Below are positions 1 to 8,950 of a stretch of 64,000 nucleotides of DNA, in pieces (the first letter of the stretch is position 1; each line of letters starts with the position of its first letter). The notes beneath the pieces were generated by a model that made no database searches, had not been told where the DNA came from, and saw only the letters and a list, made by a program, of their open reading frames with translations. Source of the stretch: an uncultured Litoreibacter sp. (lineage in GTDB: Bacteria; Pseudomonadota; Alphaproteobacteria; Rhodobacterales; Rhodobacteraceae); NCBI GenBank assembly GCA_947493265.1, contig CANLQL010000001.1:124001-188000 (forward strand). Reading direction: 5' to 3'. A program made the translations under genes and the position numbers.

Positions 1-1
1 C

Positions 2-994
2 GATGTTTCCGAAGCCTCTGGCGTCAGCGAAATGACTGTTAGCCGGGTGCTGCGTAACCGTGGTGAGGTGTCTGATCGCACGCGCGCCAAAGTGCTGGAA
101 GCCGCAAGACAGCTTGGCTATGTCCCAAACAAAATTGCCGGGGCGCTTGCGTCAAACAGGGTCAACCTGGTCGGCGTGATCATACCATCACTATCAAACA
201 TGGTTTTCCCGGAAGTGATGATGGGTATCTCAAAAGTTCTGGATGATACACCGCTGCAACCCGTTGTCGGGGTCACTGAATACCAGCCGGAAAAAGAAGA
301 AGAAGTCATCTTTGAAATGCTGTCTTGGCGACCGTCTGGTCTGATCGTCGCCGGCCTGGAACATACGCCGGCTGCAGTCGCGATGATGAAAAATTCCGGT
401 GTTCCAATCGTAGAGATTATGGATGTTGATGGCGACGCAATTGATGCCTGTGTCGGGATTTCGCACACGCGCGCTGGACGCGAAACAGCGACAGAAATTT
501 TGAAGCGCGGGTATCGAAATATCGGATTTCTCGGCACGAAAATGCCGTTAGACCACCGGGCGCGAAAACGGTTTGAGGGCTTTCGCGCAGTCTTGCAGGA
601 ATCTGGTGTATCACTGAAAGCTGAGGAATATTATTCCGGCGGCTCCGCTTTGAAAAAGGGTCGCGAAATGACTCGATCAATCCTCGCGGACAATAAGGAC
701 TTGGATTTTCTATATTATTCCAATGACATGATCGGTGCTGGCGGTTTGCTCTATTGCATCGAGGAAGGTCTGGAAGTCCCCGGGAAAATGGGACTTGCGG
801 GATTCAATGGGGTTGAGTTGATCGAAGGTCTTCCCATTCGTCTTGCGACACTCGACAGTTGCCGCACCGAGATCGGGAAGGCTGCGGCGCAAATAATCGC
901 TGATGATATTGTCGGGGACGGATCGTCTGGGCAAAACCAGCGTATTGAACTGGAGCCTGTGTTTAATCCGGGCGACACGGTCCGTGCGAACTAG
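2..994 (+). CDS. LacI-family transcriptional regulator (5' truncated)
   Basis: The reading frame is open to the window edge, so the start codon lies upstream. The visible N-terminus is the second half of a LacI helix-turn-helix (ASGVSEMTVSRVLRNRG) followed by the hinge region (LGYVPNKIAGALASNRVNLVGV). The remaining ~270 residues are a periplasmic-binding-protein-like effector domain (VGVIIPSLSNMVFPEVMMGI, then a conserved FNGVELIEGL stretch). The sequence is reminiscent of the gluconate-type GntR/IdnR branch of the LacI family, so a sugar acid is a reasonable guess for the effector. The target genes are probably upstream of the window and cannot be seen. Family assignment is firm; ligand is inference. 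Confidence 0.9.
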   Translation, partial: DVSEASGVSEMTVSRVLRNRGEVSDRTRAKVLEAARQLGYVPNKIAGALASNRVNLVGVIIPSLSNMVFPEVMMGISKVLDDTPLQPVVGVTEYQPEKEEEVIFEMLSWRPSGLIVAGLEHTPAAVAMMKNSGVPIVEIMDVDGDAIDACVGISHTRAGRETATEILKRGYRNIGFLGTKMPLDHRARKRFEGFRAVLQESGVSLKAEEYYSGGSALKKGREMTRSILADNKDLDFLYYSNDMIGAGGLLYCIEEGLEVPGKMGLAGFNGVELIEGLPIRLATLDSCRTEIGKAAAQIIADDIVGDGSSGQNQRIELEPVFNPGDTVRAN

Positions 995-1006
995 AATCCG
1001 CGGCTG

Positions 1007-1021
1007 TTAACGTTTCTTTAG
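1007..1021 (+). promoter_or_regulatory. Possible CtrA-type box upstream of the receiver gene
   Basis: The sequence TTAA, seven bases, TTAG lies 76 bases upstream of the receiver-domain gene. It is one mismatch from the alphaproteobacterial CtrA consensus TTAA-N7-TTAA. A single near-match is weak evidence and may be chance. Confidence 0.22.
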
Positions 1022-1096
1022 CCGTTTGTTCATGATTTCGTAGTACATAGGCATCTCCCCCACCTAACTCCTATTTCCAATCGCGAGGCATTTGTC

Positions 1097-1510
1097 ATGG
1101 CGTATCGCCGGACCAAAAAGCATGATGCCGTCCGAAAACCTCAACGGATCTTGCTTGTCGAAGATGAAGCTATCCTGGCTATGGATCTGTCCCATAGCCT
1201 GACGGAATTGGGATTCGGAATTTGCGCCGTCGCCCGGACTCGTGCCGAGGCGCTATATCACGCCAAATCGACAAATCCGGAATTGCTGCTGTGTGACATT
1301 ACGCTTGCAGATAATTCTTCCGGCGTCATCGCCTGCCGGGAGATCATCCATGAGATCGGTGAGCGGCCAGTTGTTTTTATCTCCGGTGATACTGATCTTG
1401 TCGCCGCAGACCTGCTTCCCGGTCGCACGGAATTGGTCACCAAACCATTCAGAACATCAGAAATTGTGTCTGCAATCGGCCATGTTTTGGCTGAGCAAAT
1501 AGGCGACTAG
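1097..1510 (+). CDS. Single-domain response regulator (receiver only)
   Basis: A 137-residue CheY-like receiver domain with no output domain. The acidic pair is E22/D23 (LLVEDEA), the phospho-acceptor is D67 (LLLCDITLAD), the switch serine is S96 (VVFISGD) and the conserved lysine is K116 (VTKPF). All active-site positions are therefore intact. Such stand-alone receivers act in phosphorelays or by protein contact. No histidine kinase is adjacent, so the partner is unknown. The start ATG has a GAGG about nine bases upstream. The stop overlaps the end of the convergent zinc-ribbon gene by four bases. Confidence 0.88.
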   Translation: MAYRRTKKHDAVRKPQRILLVEDEAILAMDLSHSLTELGFGICAVARTRAEALYHAKSTNPELLLCDITLADNSSGVIACREIIHEIGERPVVFISGDTDLVAADLLPGRTELVTKPFRTSEIVSAIGHVLAEQIGD

Positions 1511-1773
1511 TCAAACAGGTCTTCCAACCAGTCCTTCAATCTGTCCTTCTTTTTGAATTTTGACTTCTTGGATGATCGTTTGCGTGGCCTGTCATCTGAA
1601 TCTTCCTCAACCAAGCGTTGAGCTCTTGGCGCAATCGCTTCGGCGCTGCGCTCAATGATCTTGTCCAACTCTCCGCGATCCAACCAGACACCGCGACAGT
1701 TTGGACAGTAATCAATCTCAACATTCTGCCGAACAGACAGGTGCAACGCCACGTTGCAGCTGGGGCAAAGCAT
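1507..1773 (-). CDS. Small zf-TFIIB-type zinc-ribbon protein
   Basis: An 88-residue protein with two zinc-binding pairs, C3-C6 (MLCPSC) and C23-C26 (YCPNC), followed by RGVWLDRGELDKII, the signature of the zf-TFIIB (DUF-type) zinc-ribbon family. The last ~35 residues are highly basic (RKRSSKKSKFKKKDR) and may contact nucleic acid or membrane; function is not known. The frame is open further upstream to 1941, with another ATG at 1851. I chose 1773 because GAGGTGA lies five bases upstream and because family members begin with M-x-C-P-x-C. Confidence 0.75.
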   Translation of the reverse strand: MLCPSCNVALHLSVRQNVEIDYCPNCRGVWLDRGELDKIIERSAEAIAPRAQRLVEEDSDDRPRKRSSKKSKFKKKDRLKDWLEDLFD

Positions 1774-2008
1774 CGCTGTCACCTCATCTTGCGCAGCGTC
1801 ACGGCGCGGACGACGCGGCGGGCGACCGGGCTCTTGAAGTTCGACAACCATTCTTCTTTTCCTCTGGAATAACGTCTCCCCGAAATATGGGAAGTGCTGG
1901 CCACCTTTTAAAGCGGCCCTGCTGAAAATCCCCCTGTGCACCCTTCGAATTTATCGGTTAGTCTCAAGACGATTGCCCAAAACGGGCTGAAACTCGGGAG
2001 AGAGCGAA

Positions 2009-2191
2009 ATGGGTATTAACAGCATCGGTGGATTGATCGTCTTTGTCCTCGACATCTGGGCGATTGTGTCGATCTTCAATTCAAATGCGACGACTGGCAC
2101 GAAAGTTATCTGGATCGTTTTGGTTGTCTTGCTACCTATCATTGGATTCCTGATCTGGTTCTTCGCAGGCCCGCGTTCGGCCCGAGGATAG
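2009..2191 (+). CDS. Small PLDc_N-type membrane protein
   Basis: A 60-residue protein with two hydrophobic helices (about residues 6-25 and 32-53) joined by a short polar loop (NSNATTGTK) and ending in FFAGPRSARG. This matches the PLDc_N family, the N-terminal membrane module of cardiolipin-synthase-like proteins that also occurs alone as a small protein. No phospholipase domain follows. A good ribosome site (GGGAGAGAG) precedes the ATG. It lies only 19 bases before pcaC and could share a transcript with it, although a functional link is not evident. Confidence 0.7.
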   Translation: MGINSIGGLIVFVLDIWAIVSIFNSNATTGTKVIWIVLVVLLPIIGFLIWFFAGPRSARG

Positions 2192-2210
2192 ACGTCGGAA
2201 AGGCATCACA

Positions 2211-2594
2211 ATGGCGGATCGCTATACGCAAGGTATGGATATCAGGCGTCAGGTTCTGGGGGATGCGCATGTTGATCGCGCAGAGGCCGACAAAACCACT
2301 TTTGACAAGCCATTCCAGGACCTGATCACCGAGGCCGCGTGGGGCACTGTCTGGGCGTCAGATGCGATTTCGCGTCGCGAACGCTCGATGCTGACGCTGG
2401 CTTTGCTGGCCGCAACCGGCAATTTCGATGAAATCCCGATGCATATCCGGGCAACCGCAAACACGGGCGCAAGCGAGGAAGATGTCCAGCAGGTGTTTCA
2501 GCATGTGGCCATTTATGCCGGTGTTCCCAAAGCCAATCATGCGATGAAGCTGGCGAAAGAAACATTTGCGGCGATGAAAGCAGATGATGCGTAA
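2211..2594 (+). CDS. pcaC: 4-carboxymuconolactone decarboxylase
   Basis: A 127-residue protein of the carboxymuconolactone decarboxylase/AhpD-like fold, full length for PcaC. It converts 4-carboxymuconolactone to 3-oxoadipate enol-lactone in the protocatechuate branch of the beta-ketoadipate pathway. Recognisable stretches are [20 protein letters not shown] and [19 protein letters not shown]. The gene overlaps pcaH by 11 bases, supporting translational coupling. Immediate neighbours are pcaH and pcaG; pcaB, pcaD and the regulator pcaQ, often found with them in related bacteria, are not in the window. Confidence 0.93.
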   Translation: MADRYTQGMDIRRQVLGDAHVDRAEADKTTFDKPFQDLITEAAWGTVWASDAISRRERSMLTLALLAATGNFDEIPMHIRATANTGASEEDVQQVFQHVAIYAGVPKANHAMKLAKETFAAMKADDA

Positions 2595-3327
2595 ACCCGA
2601 TGCCGCGAATGGTTCCCTGCTTGCACGGGACCGAGATTGGCATCCCAAGGCACGGACACCTGCCTACAAAACCAGTAGGCTGCGGTCGCCCAGCGCGGCA
2701 CCGTTGCAGTTTCCAACCACGCTAAGCGAAGAAACAGGTCCGGTTTTTGGCCATGATATCCTTGGTCCGCTTGACCACGATCTGATCCGAAATTTTTCCA
2801 CCACTGGCGATACGGCAATTGGACCAAGAATGCGGGTTCATGGCAAACTGCTAGATGAAAACGGACGTGGAATATCCGGTGCGCTTATCGAAGTGTGGCA
2901 AGCCAATGCAGGTGGCCGCTATCGGCACAAAAACGAAGGCTATCTTGCCCCGCTCGATCCAAACTTTGGCGGATGTGGCAGGACGATCAGCGGGCCGGAT
3001 GGATCTTATTCGTTTCTCACTGTAAAGCCCGCTCCTTACCCTTGGCCGAATGGGCCCAATAGCTGGCGGCCTGCGCATATTCATTTCTCTGTCTTTGGAC
3101 CATCCTTTGCACAACGGCTCATTACACAGATGTATTTTGAAGGTGATCCATTGATCGCGCTTTGCCCGATTGTTGGCAGCATCGACAATCCCGACGCGAT
3201 AGACGCGCTGATCTCTGATCTTGATATGGATCAGAGCGTGCCGATGGATATGCTTGCCTACCGGTTTGATATCGTCTTGCGTGGTCGCAACCAGACCCAG
3301 TTTGAAAACCGGATGGAAGGTTTGTGA
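2584..3327 (+). CDS. pcaH: Protocatechuate 3,4-dioxygenase beta subunit
   Basis: The iron-bearing subunit of the intradiol ring-cleaving dioxygenase that opens protocatechuate to 3-carboxy-cis,cis-muconate. At 247 residues it is the normal length. The non-haem iron ligands can be placed from the known family spacing: Y113 (GGRYRH), Y152 (PYPW), H165 and H167 (WRPAHIHFS), with R162 as the conserved active-site arginine. Two adjacent ATGs occur at 2584 and 2587; either may be used. It overlaps pcaC by 11 bases and pcaG by four, so the three genes form one operon. Confidence 0.95.
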   Translation: MMRKPDAANGSLLARDRDWHPKARTPAYKTSRLRSPSAAPLQFPTTLSEETGPVFGHDILGPLDHDLIRNFSTTGDTAIGPRMRVHGKLLDENGRGISGALIEVWQANAGGRYRHKNEGYLAPLDPNFGGCGRTISGPDGSYSFLTVKPAPYPWPNGPNSWRPAHIHFSVFGPSFAQRLITQMYFEGDPLIALCPIVGSIDNPDAIDALISDLDMDQSVPMDMLAYRFDIVLRGRNQTQFENRMEGL

Positions 3328-3938
3328 TGGAGCCACCGAAGCTGAAAGAAAGCCCGTCACAAACAGCCGGACCATACGTTCATATCGGGTGCACGCCGTC
3401 ATTTACCGGGATCACGGATGTCTACCCGTCTGATCTTGGCGCATCCTTGAAAACAGGCCCAGTTGAAGGAACGGAAATTGTCCTCAGCGGAGTAATCTTT
3501 GACGGGAATGGCGATCCTGTTTTGGACGCCATGATCGAGATTTGGCAACCGGATGCCGCCGGGCTTTTCAACGCACCATCGGAAAATCGTGGTGATGCAG
3601 ACCCGCATTTTACGGGCTGGGGCCGGTGCGCAAGCGATCCCGAGACAGGTGAATTCAGGTTTGACACAGTGAAGCCCGGACAGGTTCCGTTTGGGCGTGA
3701 CCAGATGCAGGCACCTCATGTTTGCCTGTGGATCGTCGCCCGGGGGATCAATATCGGTCTTCAAACCCGTGCGTATTTTGAGGATGAGAGTGCCGCGAAT
3801 GCGACAGACCCAATCCTTTGTACCATTGCCACTCCATCCTCCGTGGATACTCTGATCGCAAAAGTTGATGGGCCGAACAGGTACCGGTTCGACATCCACC
3901 TCCAAGGCCCACGAGAGACCGTTTTCTTCGATATGTGA
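3324..3938 (+). CDS. pcaG: Protocatechuate 3,4-dioxygenase alpha subunit
   Basis: A 204-residue intradiol dioxygenase alpha subunit that pairs with PcaH. It shares the fold ([12 protein letters not shown] at the N-terminus, [12 protein letters not shown] in the middle) but lacks the iron-ligating tyrosine/histidine set, as expected for the structural subunit that shapes the active site. The start codon overlaps the pcaH stop by four bases (ATGA), implying coupled translation and a 1:1 ratio. The next gene begins 34 bases later. Confidence 0.95.
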   Translation: MMEPPKLKESPSQTAGPYVHIGCTPSFTGITDVYPSDLGASLKTGPVEGTEIVLSGVIFDGNGDPVLDAMIEIWQPDAAGLFNAPSENRGDADPHFTGWGRCASDPETGEFRFDTVKPGQVPFGRDQMQAPHVCLWIVARGINIGLQTRAYFEDESAANATDPILCTIATPSSVDTLIAKVDGPNRYRFDIHLQGPRETVFFDM

Positions 3939-3972
3939 GGGCCGGGAAACTGGTCCCGAAAGGATTTTCTGA

Positions 3973-4797
3973 ATGACAAAACCTTGTATCATATGTGTTG
4001 CGATCACAGGCTCTGTCCCGACGAAAGCAAGTAACCCAGCGGTTCCAATCACCGTTACCGAACAGATTGAAAGCACCCATGCCGCGTTTGAAGCAGGGGC
4101 CGCAATCGCGCACTGCCATGTGCGAAATGACGACGAAACACCCACTTCTGATCCGGAGAAATTTGCCCGCCTAATGGAGGGGATCAAGAAACACTGCCCC
4201 AACATGATTATCCAGTTCTCAACCGGTGGCAGATCCGGGGCAGACAAAGAACGCGGTGGCATGTTGCCGCTGCGCCCCGATATGGCTTCTCTTACGGTTG
4301 GATCGAATAATTTTCCGACGCGCGTGTATGAAAACGCCCCCGACCTGGTGGACTGGCTTGCCGGTGAGATGCGGACCTACAACGTAAAGCCAGAGATTGA
4401 AGCGTTTGATCTCAGCCACATTCATCAGGCTGTGATGATGAACCGGGACGGCCGTATTCCCGGAAAGCTCTATGTGCAATTTGTGATGGGTGTCAAAAAC
4501 GCGATGCCCGTCGACCGCGATGTTTTTGACTACTACATCCGCACGATGGAACGCCTCGCCCCTGAGGCGGAGTGGTGTGCGGCTGGGATCGGTCAGTATC
4601 AGTTGGATCTAAACGAATGGTGCATTGCAGCCGGTGGCCATACGCGCACGGGGCTTGAAGACAATGTCCGCCTAGACCGCAACACGCTTGCACCATCAAA
4701 CGCCGCCCTTGTTTCGCGCGCAGTTCAAATCTGCGAACGCTATGAGCGGCCTGTCGCGACCCCAAGTCAGGCCCGGGAAATTCTGGAATTGACGTAG
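3973..4797 (+). CDS. Beta-keto acid cleavage enzyme (BKACE, DUF849)
   Basis: A 274-residue TIM-barrel protein of the BKACE/3-keto-5-aminohexanoate cleavage family. These zinc enzymes condense a beta-keto acid with acetyl-CoA, giving acetoacetate and a new CoA ester. The HxH zinc pair is H47 and H49 (AHCHVRND), and FSTGGRSG and PEIEAFDLSH match conserved segments. Its position directly after pcaCHG, probably in the same operon, suggests a beta-ketoadipate-like substrate, which would bypass the usual PcaIJ/PcaF steps. Family members also act on dehydrocarnitine and other keto acids, so the substrate is inference. Confidence 0.85.
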   Translation: MTKPCIICVAITGSVPTKASNPAVPITVTEQIESTHAAFEAGAAIAHCHVRNDDETPTSDPEKFARLMEGIKKHCPNMIIQFSTGGRSGADKERGGMLPLRPDMASLTVGSNNFPTRVYENAPDLVDWLAGEMRTYNVKPEIEAFDLSHIHQAVMMNRDGRIPGKLYVQFVMGVKNAMPVDRDVFDYYIRTMERLAPEAEWCAAGIGQYQLDLNEWCIAAGGHTRTGLEDNVRLDRNTLAPSNAALVSRAVQICERYERPVATPSQAREILELT

Positions 4798-4825
4798 ATC
4801 GAAACTGCAAGCAGACAGCTTGCGC

Positions 4826-5296
4826 CTAGGTCCCCGGCTCTTTCACCGCCTCCATCGCAACATAGGTTGAAGAGTTTGAGACATGCGGCAGCGTCGAGAT
4901 CTGTTCGCCCAACACCCGTCGGTATTCGACGATATCCTTGGATCGAACCTTCAAAAGATAGTCAAACGGCCCGGCGATCATGTGGCATTGCTCAACCTCC
5001 GGTATCTTGCGTACGGCCTGATTAAATTCGTTCAGTGATTTTTCCCGCGTATCACGCAGTTTCAACTCAACAAAAGCGACATGCGCACGGTTAATCTTCG
5101 CCGGGTTCACAACCGCTTTGAAGCCGACAATGTAGCCATCGTTGATCAGCCGTCGCAGGCGCACACCGCACGGGGTTTTCGACATCCCGAGCTTTTTCGC
5201 CAGATCAGTTACGGTCATTCGGCCGTCTCGCGATAGCGCTTGAATGATCTCTGTATCGTATCGGTCAAGGTGGCTTAATTCAGCAGATTCCGGCAC
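4826..5296 (-). CDS. putR: Lrp/AsnC-family regulator of proline catabolism
   Basis: A 156-residue Lrp/AsnC protein: an N-terminal winged helix-turn-helix (LDRYDTEIIQALSRDGRMTV, then DLAKKLGMSKTPCGVRLRRL) and a C-terminal RAM ligand-binding domain (VAFVELKLRDTR, then VEQCHMIAGPFDYLLKVRSKD). It is transcribed divergently from putA across a 114-base gap that contains a 15-bp palindrome. This is the standard arrangement for PutR, the proline-responsive activator of putA in alphaproteobacteria. The family is certain; the role is strongly supported by position. Confidence 0.88.
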   Translation of the reverse strand: MPESAELSHLDRYDTEIIQALSRDGRMTVTDLAKKLGMSKTPCGVRLRRLINDGYIVGFKAVVNPAKINRAHVAFVELKLRDTREKSLNEFNQAVRKIPEVEQCHMIAGPFDYLLKVRSKDIVEYRRVLGEQISTLPHVSNSSTYVAMEAVKEPGT

Positions 5297-5339
5297 CTGA
5301 TTTCCTTTTTTTACTCAAAATTTAGGTCAAGAATTGCAC

Positions 5340-5370
5340 AGAAGTAGATTTTTAAGTCAACATGACTTCT
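5340..5370 (+). promoter_or_regulatory. Candidate PutR operator: nested inverted repeats between putR and putA
   Basis: AAGTCA-ACA-TGACTT is a perfect 6-3-6 palindrome at 5354-5368. It sits inside a wider inverted repeat, AGAAGT at 5340 and ACTTCT ending at 5370. It lies 42 bases upstream of the putA start and 58 bases from the putR start. A 15-bp palindrome is the usual size of an Lrp/AsnC-family site. Binding is inferred from position and symmetry only. Confidence 0.45.
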
Positions 5371-5410
5371 CGCGAGGCTGTAAAATTCCGCCAAGAACAG
5401 GAGTCGCCTC

Positions 5411-8400
5411 ATGCCAAAATTGTCCCAGATCAGAGACCGTATCAGAGTCCTTCACATGGCCGATCAGAAAAGCGCTTTAATGCAGCTTGTTGATGATCAT
5501 GGGATGGACGACACCCAGCGGCAAAAAGCGACCACAGACGCAATAGAATTCATTGAAGCCATCCGCAGCAGCGGCAATCCCGGCCTGATGGAGGTTTTTC
5601 TGGCCGAATACGGTTTGTCGACAGACGAAGGCGTCGCGCTGATGTGTCTGGCTGAGGCACTGCTGAGGGTGCCGGATGCCCAGACCATCGATGAGTTGAT
5701 CGAAGACAAGATCGCACCGTCTGCCTGGGGCGAGCATTTGGGTAAGTCGAGCTCGTCTTTGGTTAATGCGTCTACATGGGCGCTGATGCTGACCGGCAAA
5801 GTGTTGCAGGAACCGCGTTCAAGCGGACTTGCGGATACACTGCATTCGGCGGTGAAACGCTTGGGAGAACCCGTCATCCGAACCGCTGTAAAGCGCGCGA
5901 TGAAGGAAATGGGCCAACAGTTCGTGTTGGGCGAAGACATCTCGGAAGCCATCAAACGCGGCAAGGATGAAGAAAAAGACGGCTTCACCTATTCCTACGA
6001 CATGTTGGGGGAAGCGGCGCTGACGGCGAAAGATGCCGACAGCTTTTACGCGTCCTATGCGGATGCGATTGAAAAGCTTGGCAAACATGCAAAGCACAGC
6101 GATACGCGGGAAAATCCCGGTATCTCCATCAAGCTTTCCGCGCTGCACCCTCGCTATGAAGTGAGCCAGAAAAACCGGGTCATGCGGGAGCTGGTTCCAC
6201 GCGTAAAGACTTTGGCGTTGCAAGCGAAAGACGCCCGGATGGGGTTGAATATCGACGCCGAGGAAGCCGACCGGTTGGACCTGTCGCTGGACGTGATCGA
6301 GGACGTGTTGCGCGACCCTGCATTTGAAGATTGGAACGGATTTGGTGTCGTGGTGCAGGCTTACGGTAAGCGCGCACCCGCTGTTATCGATTGGCTCTAT
6401 GAATTGTCGAGCCGTTTGGATCGCAAGATCATGGTTCGGCTGGTCAAAGGCGCTTACTGGGACACGGAGATCAAGCAAGCCCAGGTTGATGGCGTGGCAG
6501 ATTTCCCTGTCTTTACCGAAAAGGCCGCGACTGACGTGTCCTACATTTGTTGCGCCCGCAAATTGCTGGACTATGCGGACCGCATTTACCCGCAATTTGC
6601 GACCCACAACGCCCATACGATCAGCGCAATCCTGCAAATGGCGACGCAAAACCAAGCATACGAATTTCAGCGTCTGCACGGTATGGGGGAGGCGCTGCAC
6701 AGAATCGTCAAATCCCGCGAAGGAACCCGCTGCCGTATCTACGCACCTGTTGGCGCACATCGCGATTTGTTGGCCTATCTGGTGCGCAGGCTTCTAGAAA
6801 ACGGGGCCAACTCGTCCTTCGTCAATCAAATCGTCGATGACGAGGTCGATCCCGCACTGATCGCGGCAGATCCTTTTGACATTCTCAACGACCCCGCAGC
6901 CTTTGCCAGCGATCTGGTCGTCAAACCGAACGATTTGTATCAACCAGAGCGTCCAAATTCGATAGGTTGGGATCTTCGTAACGTTGATGACCTAAGCGCG
7001 TTTCATGCGGCCCGTGATCAGTTCAAAACCCATGTCTGGACGATGGAGCCAATGATTGCCGGGCTTAAAAACCCCGGAAAGGCTGAAGCTGTTTTCAGTC
7101 CAAATGACCCCGGAGATATTGTCGGTCATGTTGCGCAAGCAACGCTGGAACACACAGATACGGCTTTGGAAAATGCATCGTCCTGGCAAGATACTCCTGC
7201 CGAGGCACGTAGCAAAATCTTGAATAAGGCGGCTGATCTCTATGAAGAAAACGCGGGTGAGGTTTTTGCAGCCTTGTGCCGAGAGGCCGGGAAAACCGCG
7301 CCCGATGCGATTGCTGAAATTCGGGAAGCTGTCGATTTCTTGCGCTATTATGCAGCCGAAGCCGTCCGGTTGCAGGATCAAGACGCGCGCGGGATCATCA
7401 CCTGCATTTCCCCATGGAACTTTCCACTGGCTATATTTTCTGGCCAGATTTCAGCAGCACTTGCGGCGGGCAATGGCATCATCGCGAAGCCCGCAGACCC
7501 GACCCCGATTATTGCGTCGATCGGTGTCCGACTGATGCATGAGGCCGGGGTTCCGGAAAACGTTCTCCAATTGGTCCCGGGCCAAGGGTCTGTCGTGGGT
7601 GCGAAACTAACAACTGATCCGCGCGTCAACGGGATCTGCTTTACCGGCTCTACGGGTGTCGCGCAGATGATCTACCGCGCCTCTAGCGAGAAGTTGGAAC
7701 CAGACTCCACGTTTATCGCGGAAACAGGTGGTCTGAATGCAATGATTGTCGATTCAACCGCGCTGCCAGAACAAGCGGTGAAAGATATCGTCGATTCTGC
7801 GTTTCGATCCTGTGGCCAACGGTGTTCGGCGTTGCGCGTGCTCTATCTTCAGAAGGACATCGCCGATCCGTTTCTGGAAATGCTGTATGGTGCAATGGAC
7901 GAACTTGAGATTTCCCACCCGTGGAACATGTCGTCTGATGTCGGTCCGATTATCACCCAAACCGCACGGCAAGGCATCGCGGATCACATCAACACGGCAC
8001 ATGCGGATGGTCGGTTGCTGAAGCAACTGAGCGCGCCTGAAGATGGATTTTTCATTGGCCCGGCTGCAATCCAACTAGATGGCATCAGATCCCTTGAGAA
8101 AGAGATTTTCGGTCCGGTCCTGCATATCTGCACATTCGAAGCAGACGAAATTGATCACATCATCGACGAGGTGAACGCCAGCGGTTATGGCCTGACCTTC
8201 GGTTTGCATACCCGCATTGATGACCGGGTGCAGCACATCACCAGCAGGCTGAATGTCGGCAATATCTATGTAAACCGAAATCAAATCGGGGCGGTTGTCG
8301 GATCGCAACCATTTGGGGGTGAGGGGCTTTCGGGAACTGGGCCAAAAGCGGGTGGCAGCCATTATGTCAAACGCTTCAAGCGGTTCGAAACGCCGCTTCA

Positions 8401-8899
8401 TGGCGTTGTTTCAGGGAAAGACGCTGATTTGCGCGAGGTCCAAGTGGCGCTGAATGGTGCCTCAACAGATACACACCAAGCGCTTGAAACCGTCGAAATG
8501 CCCGGACCTACAGGGGAATCCAACCGCTGGTCGGTCTATGCCCGCGGGACCATATTATGCCTCGGACCGACGGTTGAAGACGCTGCAGAGCAAATGAAGC
8601 TGGCCGCCGAAGTTGGCTGTGCTGCTGTCGCGGTCGTACCCGGGATCGATGGCCCATCTGGGATATCCGGCCACCTGCCCCGCCACGCGCTGAAATCACT
8701 GTCTGGCTTTGACGCGGTTGCGCTGTGGTCTGACACCGCCGATCTTGTCGCAGCACGCAGTAATCTGGCCCAGCGCAAGGGCGCATTGTTGCCGCTGATC
8801 ACGACACGCAACATGAAGGACTATTGCGTTCACGAACGCCACCTTTGCATTGACACAACGGCGGCTGGAGGGAACGCGTCACTTCTGGCCGCGCAGTAG
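5411..8899 (+). CDS. putA: Bifunctional proline dehydrogenase / P5C dehydrogenase PutA
   Basis: A 1162-residue PutA oxidising proline to glutamate with FAD and NAD+. The PRODH barrel (about residues 170-480) shows RLVKGAYWDTEIK and YAPVGAHRDLLAYL; the glutamate-semialdehyde dehydrogenase (about 560-1010) has E771 (ETGGLNAM) and catalytic C805 (SCGQRCSALRVL). There is no N-terminal ribbon-helix-helix, so it does not autoregulate as in E. coli; the adjacent putR fits that. About 150 residues extend beyond the second domain, as in type B PutAs, where a C-terminal domain helps form the substrate channel. An AGGAG ribosome site precedes the ATG. Confidence 0.97.
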   Translation: MPKLSQIRDRIRVLHMADQKSALMQLVDDHGMDDTQRQKATTDAIEFIEAIRSSGNPGLMEVFLAEYGLSTDEGVALMCLAEALLRVPDAQTIDELIEDKIAPSAWGEHLGKSSSSLVNASTWALMLTGKVLQEPRSSGLADTLHSAVKRLGEPVIRTAVKRAMKEMGQQFVLGEDISEAIKRGKDEEKDGFTYSYDMLGEAALTAKDADSFYASYADAIEKLGKHAKHSDTRENPGISIKLSALHPRYEVSQKNRVMRELVPRVKTLALQAKDARMGLNIDAEEADRLDLSLDVIEDVLRDPAFEDWNGFGVVVQAYGKRAPAVIDWLYELSSRLDRKIMVRLVKGAYWDTEIKQAQVDGVADFPVFTEKAATDVSYICCARKLLDYADRIYPQFATHNAHTISAILQMATQNQAYEFQRLHGMGEALHRIVKSREGTRCRIYAPVGAHRDLLAYLVRRLLENGANSSFVNQIVDDEVDPALIAADPFDILNDPAAFASDLVVKPNDLYQPERPNSIGWDLRNVDDLSAFHAARDQFKTHVWTMEPMIAGLKNPGKAEAVFSPNDPGDIVGHVAQATLEHTDTALENASSWQDTPAEARSKILNKAADLYEENAGEVFAALCREAGKTAPDAIAEIREAVDFLRYYAAEAVRLQDQDARGIITCISPWNFPLAIFSGQISAALAAGNGIIAKPADPTPIIASIGVRLMHEAGVPENVLQLVPGQGSVVGAKLTTDPRVNGICFTGSTGVAQMIYRASSEKLEPDSTFIAETGGLNAMIVDSTALPEQAVKDIVDSAFRSCGQRCSALRVLYLQKDIADPFLEMLYGAMDELEISHPWNMSSDVGPIITQTARQGIADHINTAHADGRLLKQLSAPEDGFFIGPAAIQLDGIRSLEKEIFGPVLHICTFEADEIDHIIDEVNASGYGLTFGLHTRIDDRVQHITSRLNVGNIYVNRNQIGAVVGSQPFGGEGLSGTGPKAGGSHYVKRFKRFETPLHGVVSGKDADLREVQVALNGASTDTHQALETVEMPGPTGESNRWSVYARGTILCLGPTVEDAAEQMKLAAEVGCAAVAVVPGIDGPSGISGHLPRHALKSLSGFDAVALWSDTADLVAARSNLAQRKGALLPLITTRNMKDYCVHERHLCIDTTAAGGNASLLAAQ

Positions 8900-8950
8900 T
8901 TTGGGTGCGCAACGCTTTAGCGGTTTCTCGGCAAGATCGCGCGGTGCGGC

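Noticed and set aside
3399-4262. A 287-codon minus-strand frame opposite pcaG and the BKACE gene
   Set aside because: It spans two real genes and the gap between them; no plausible start context or motif.
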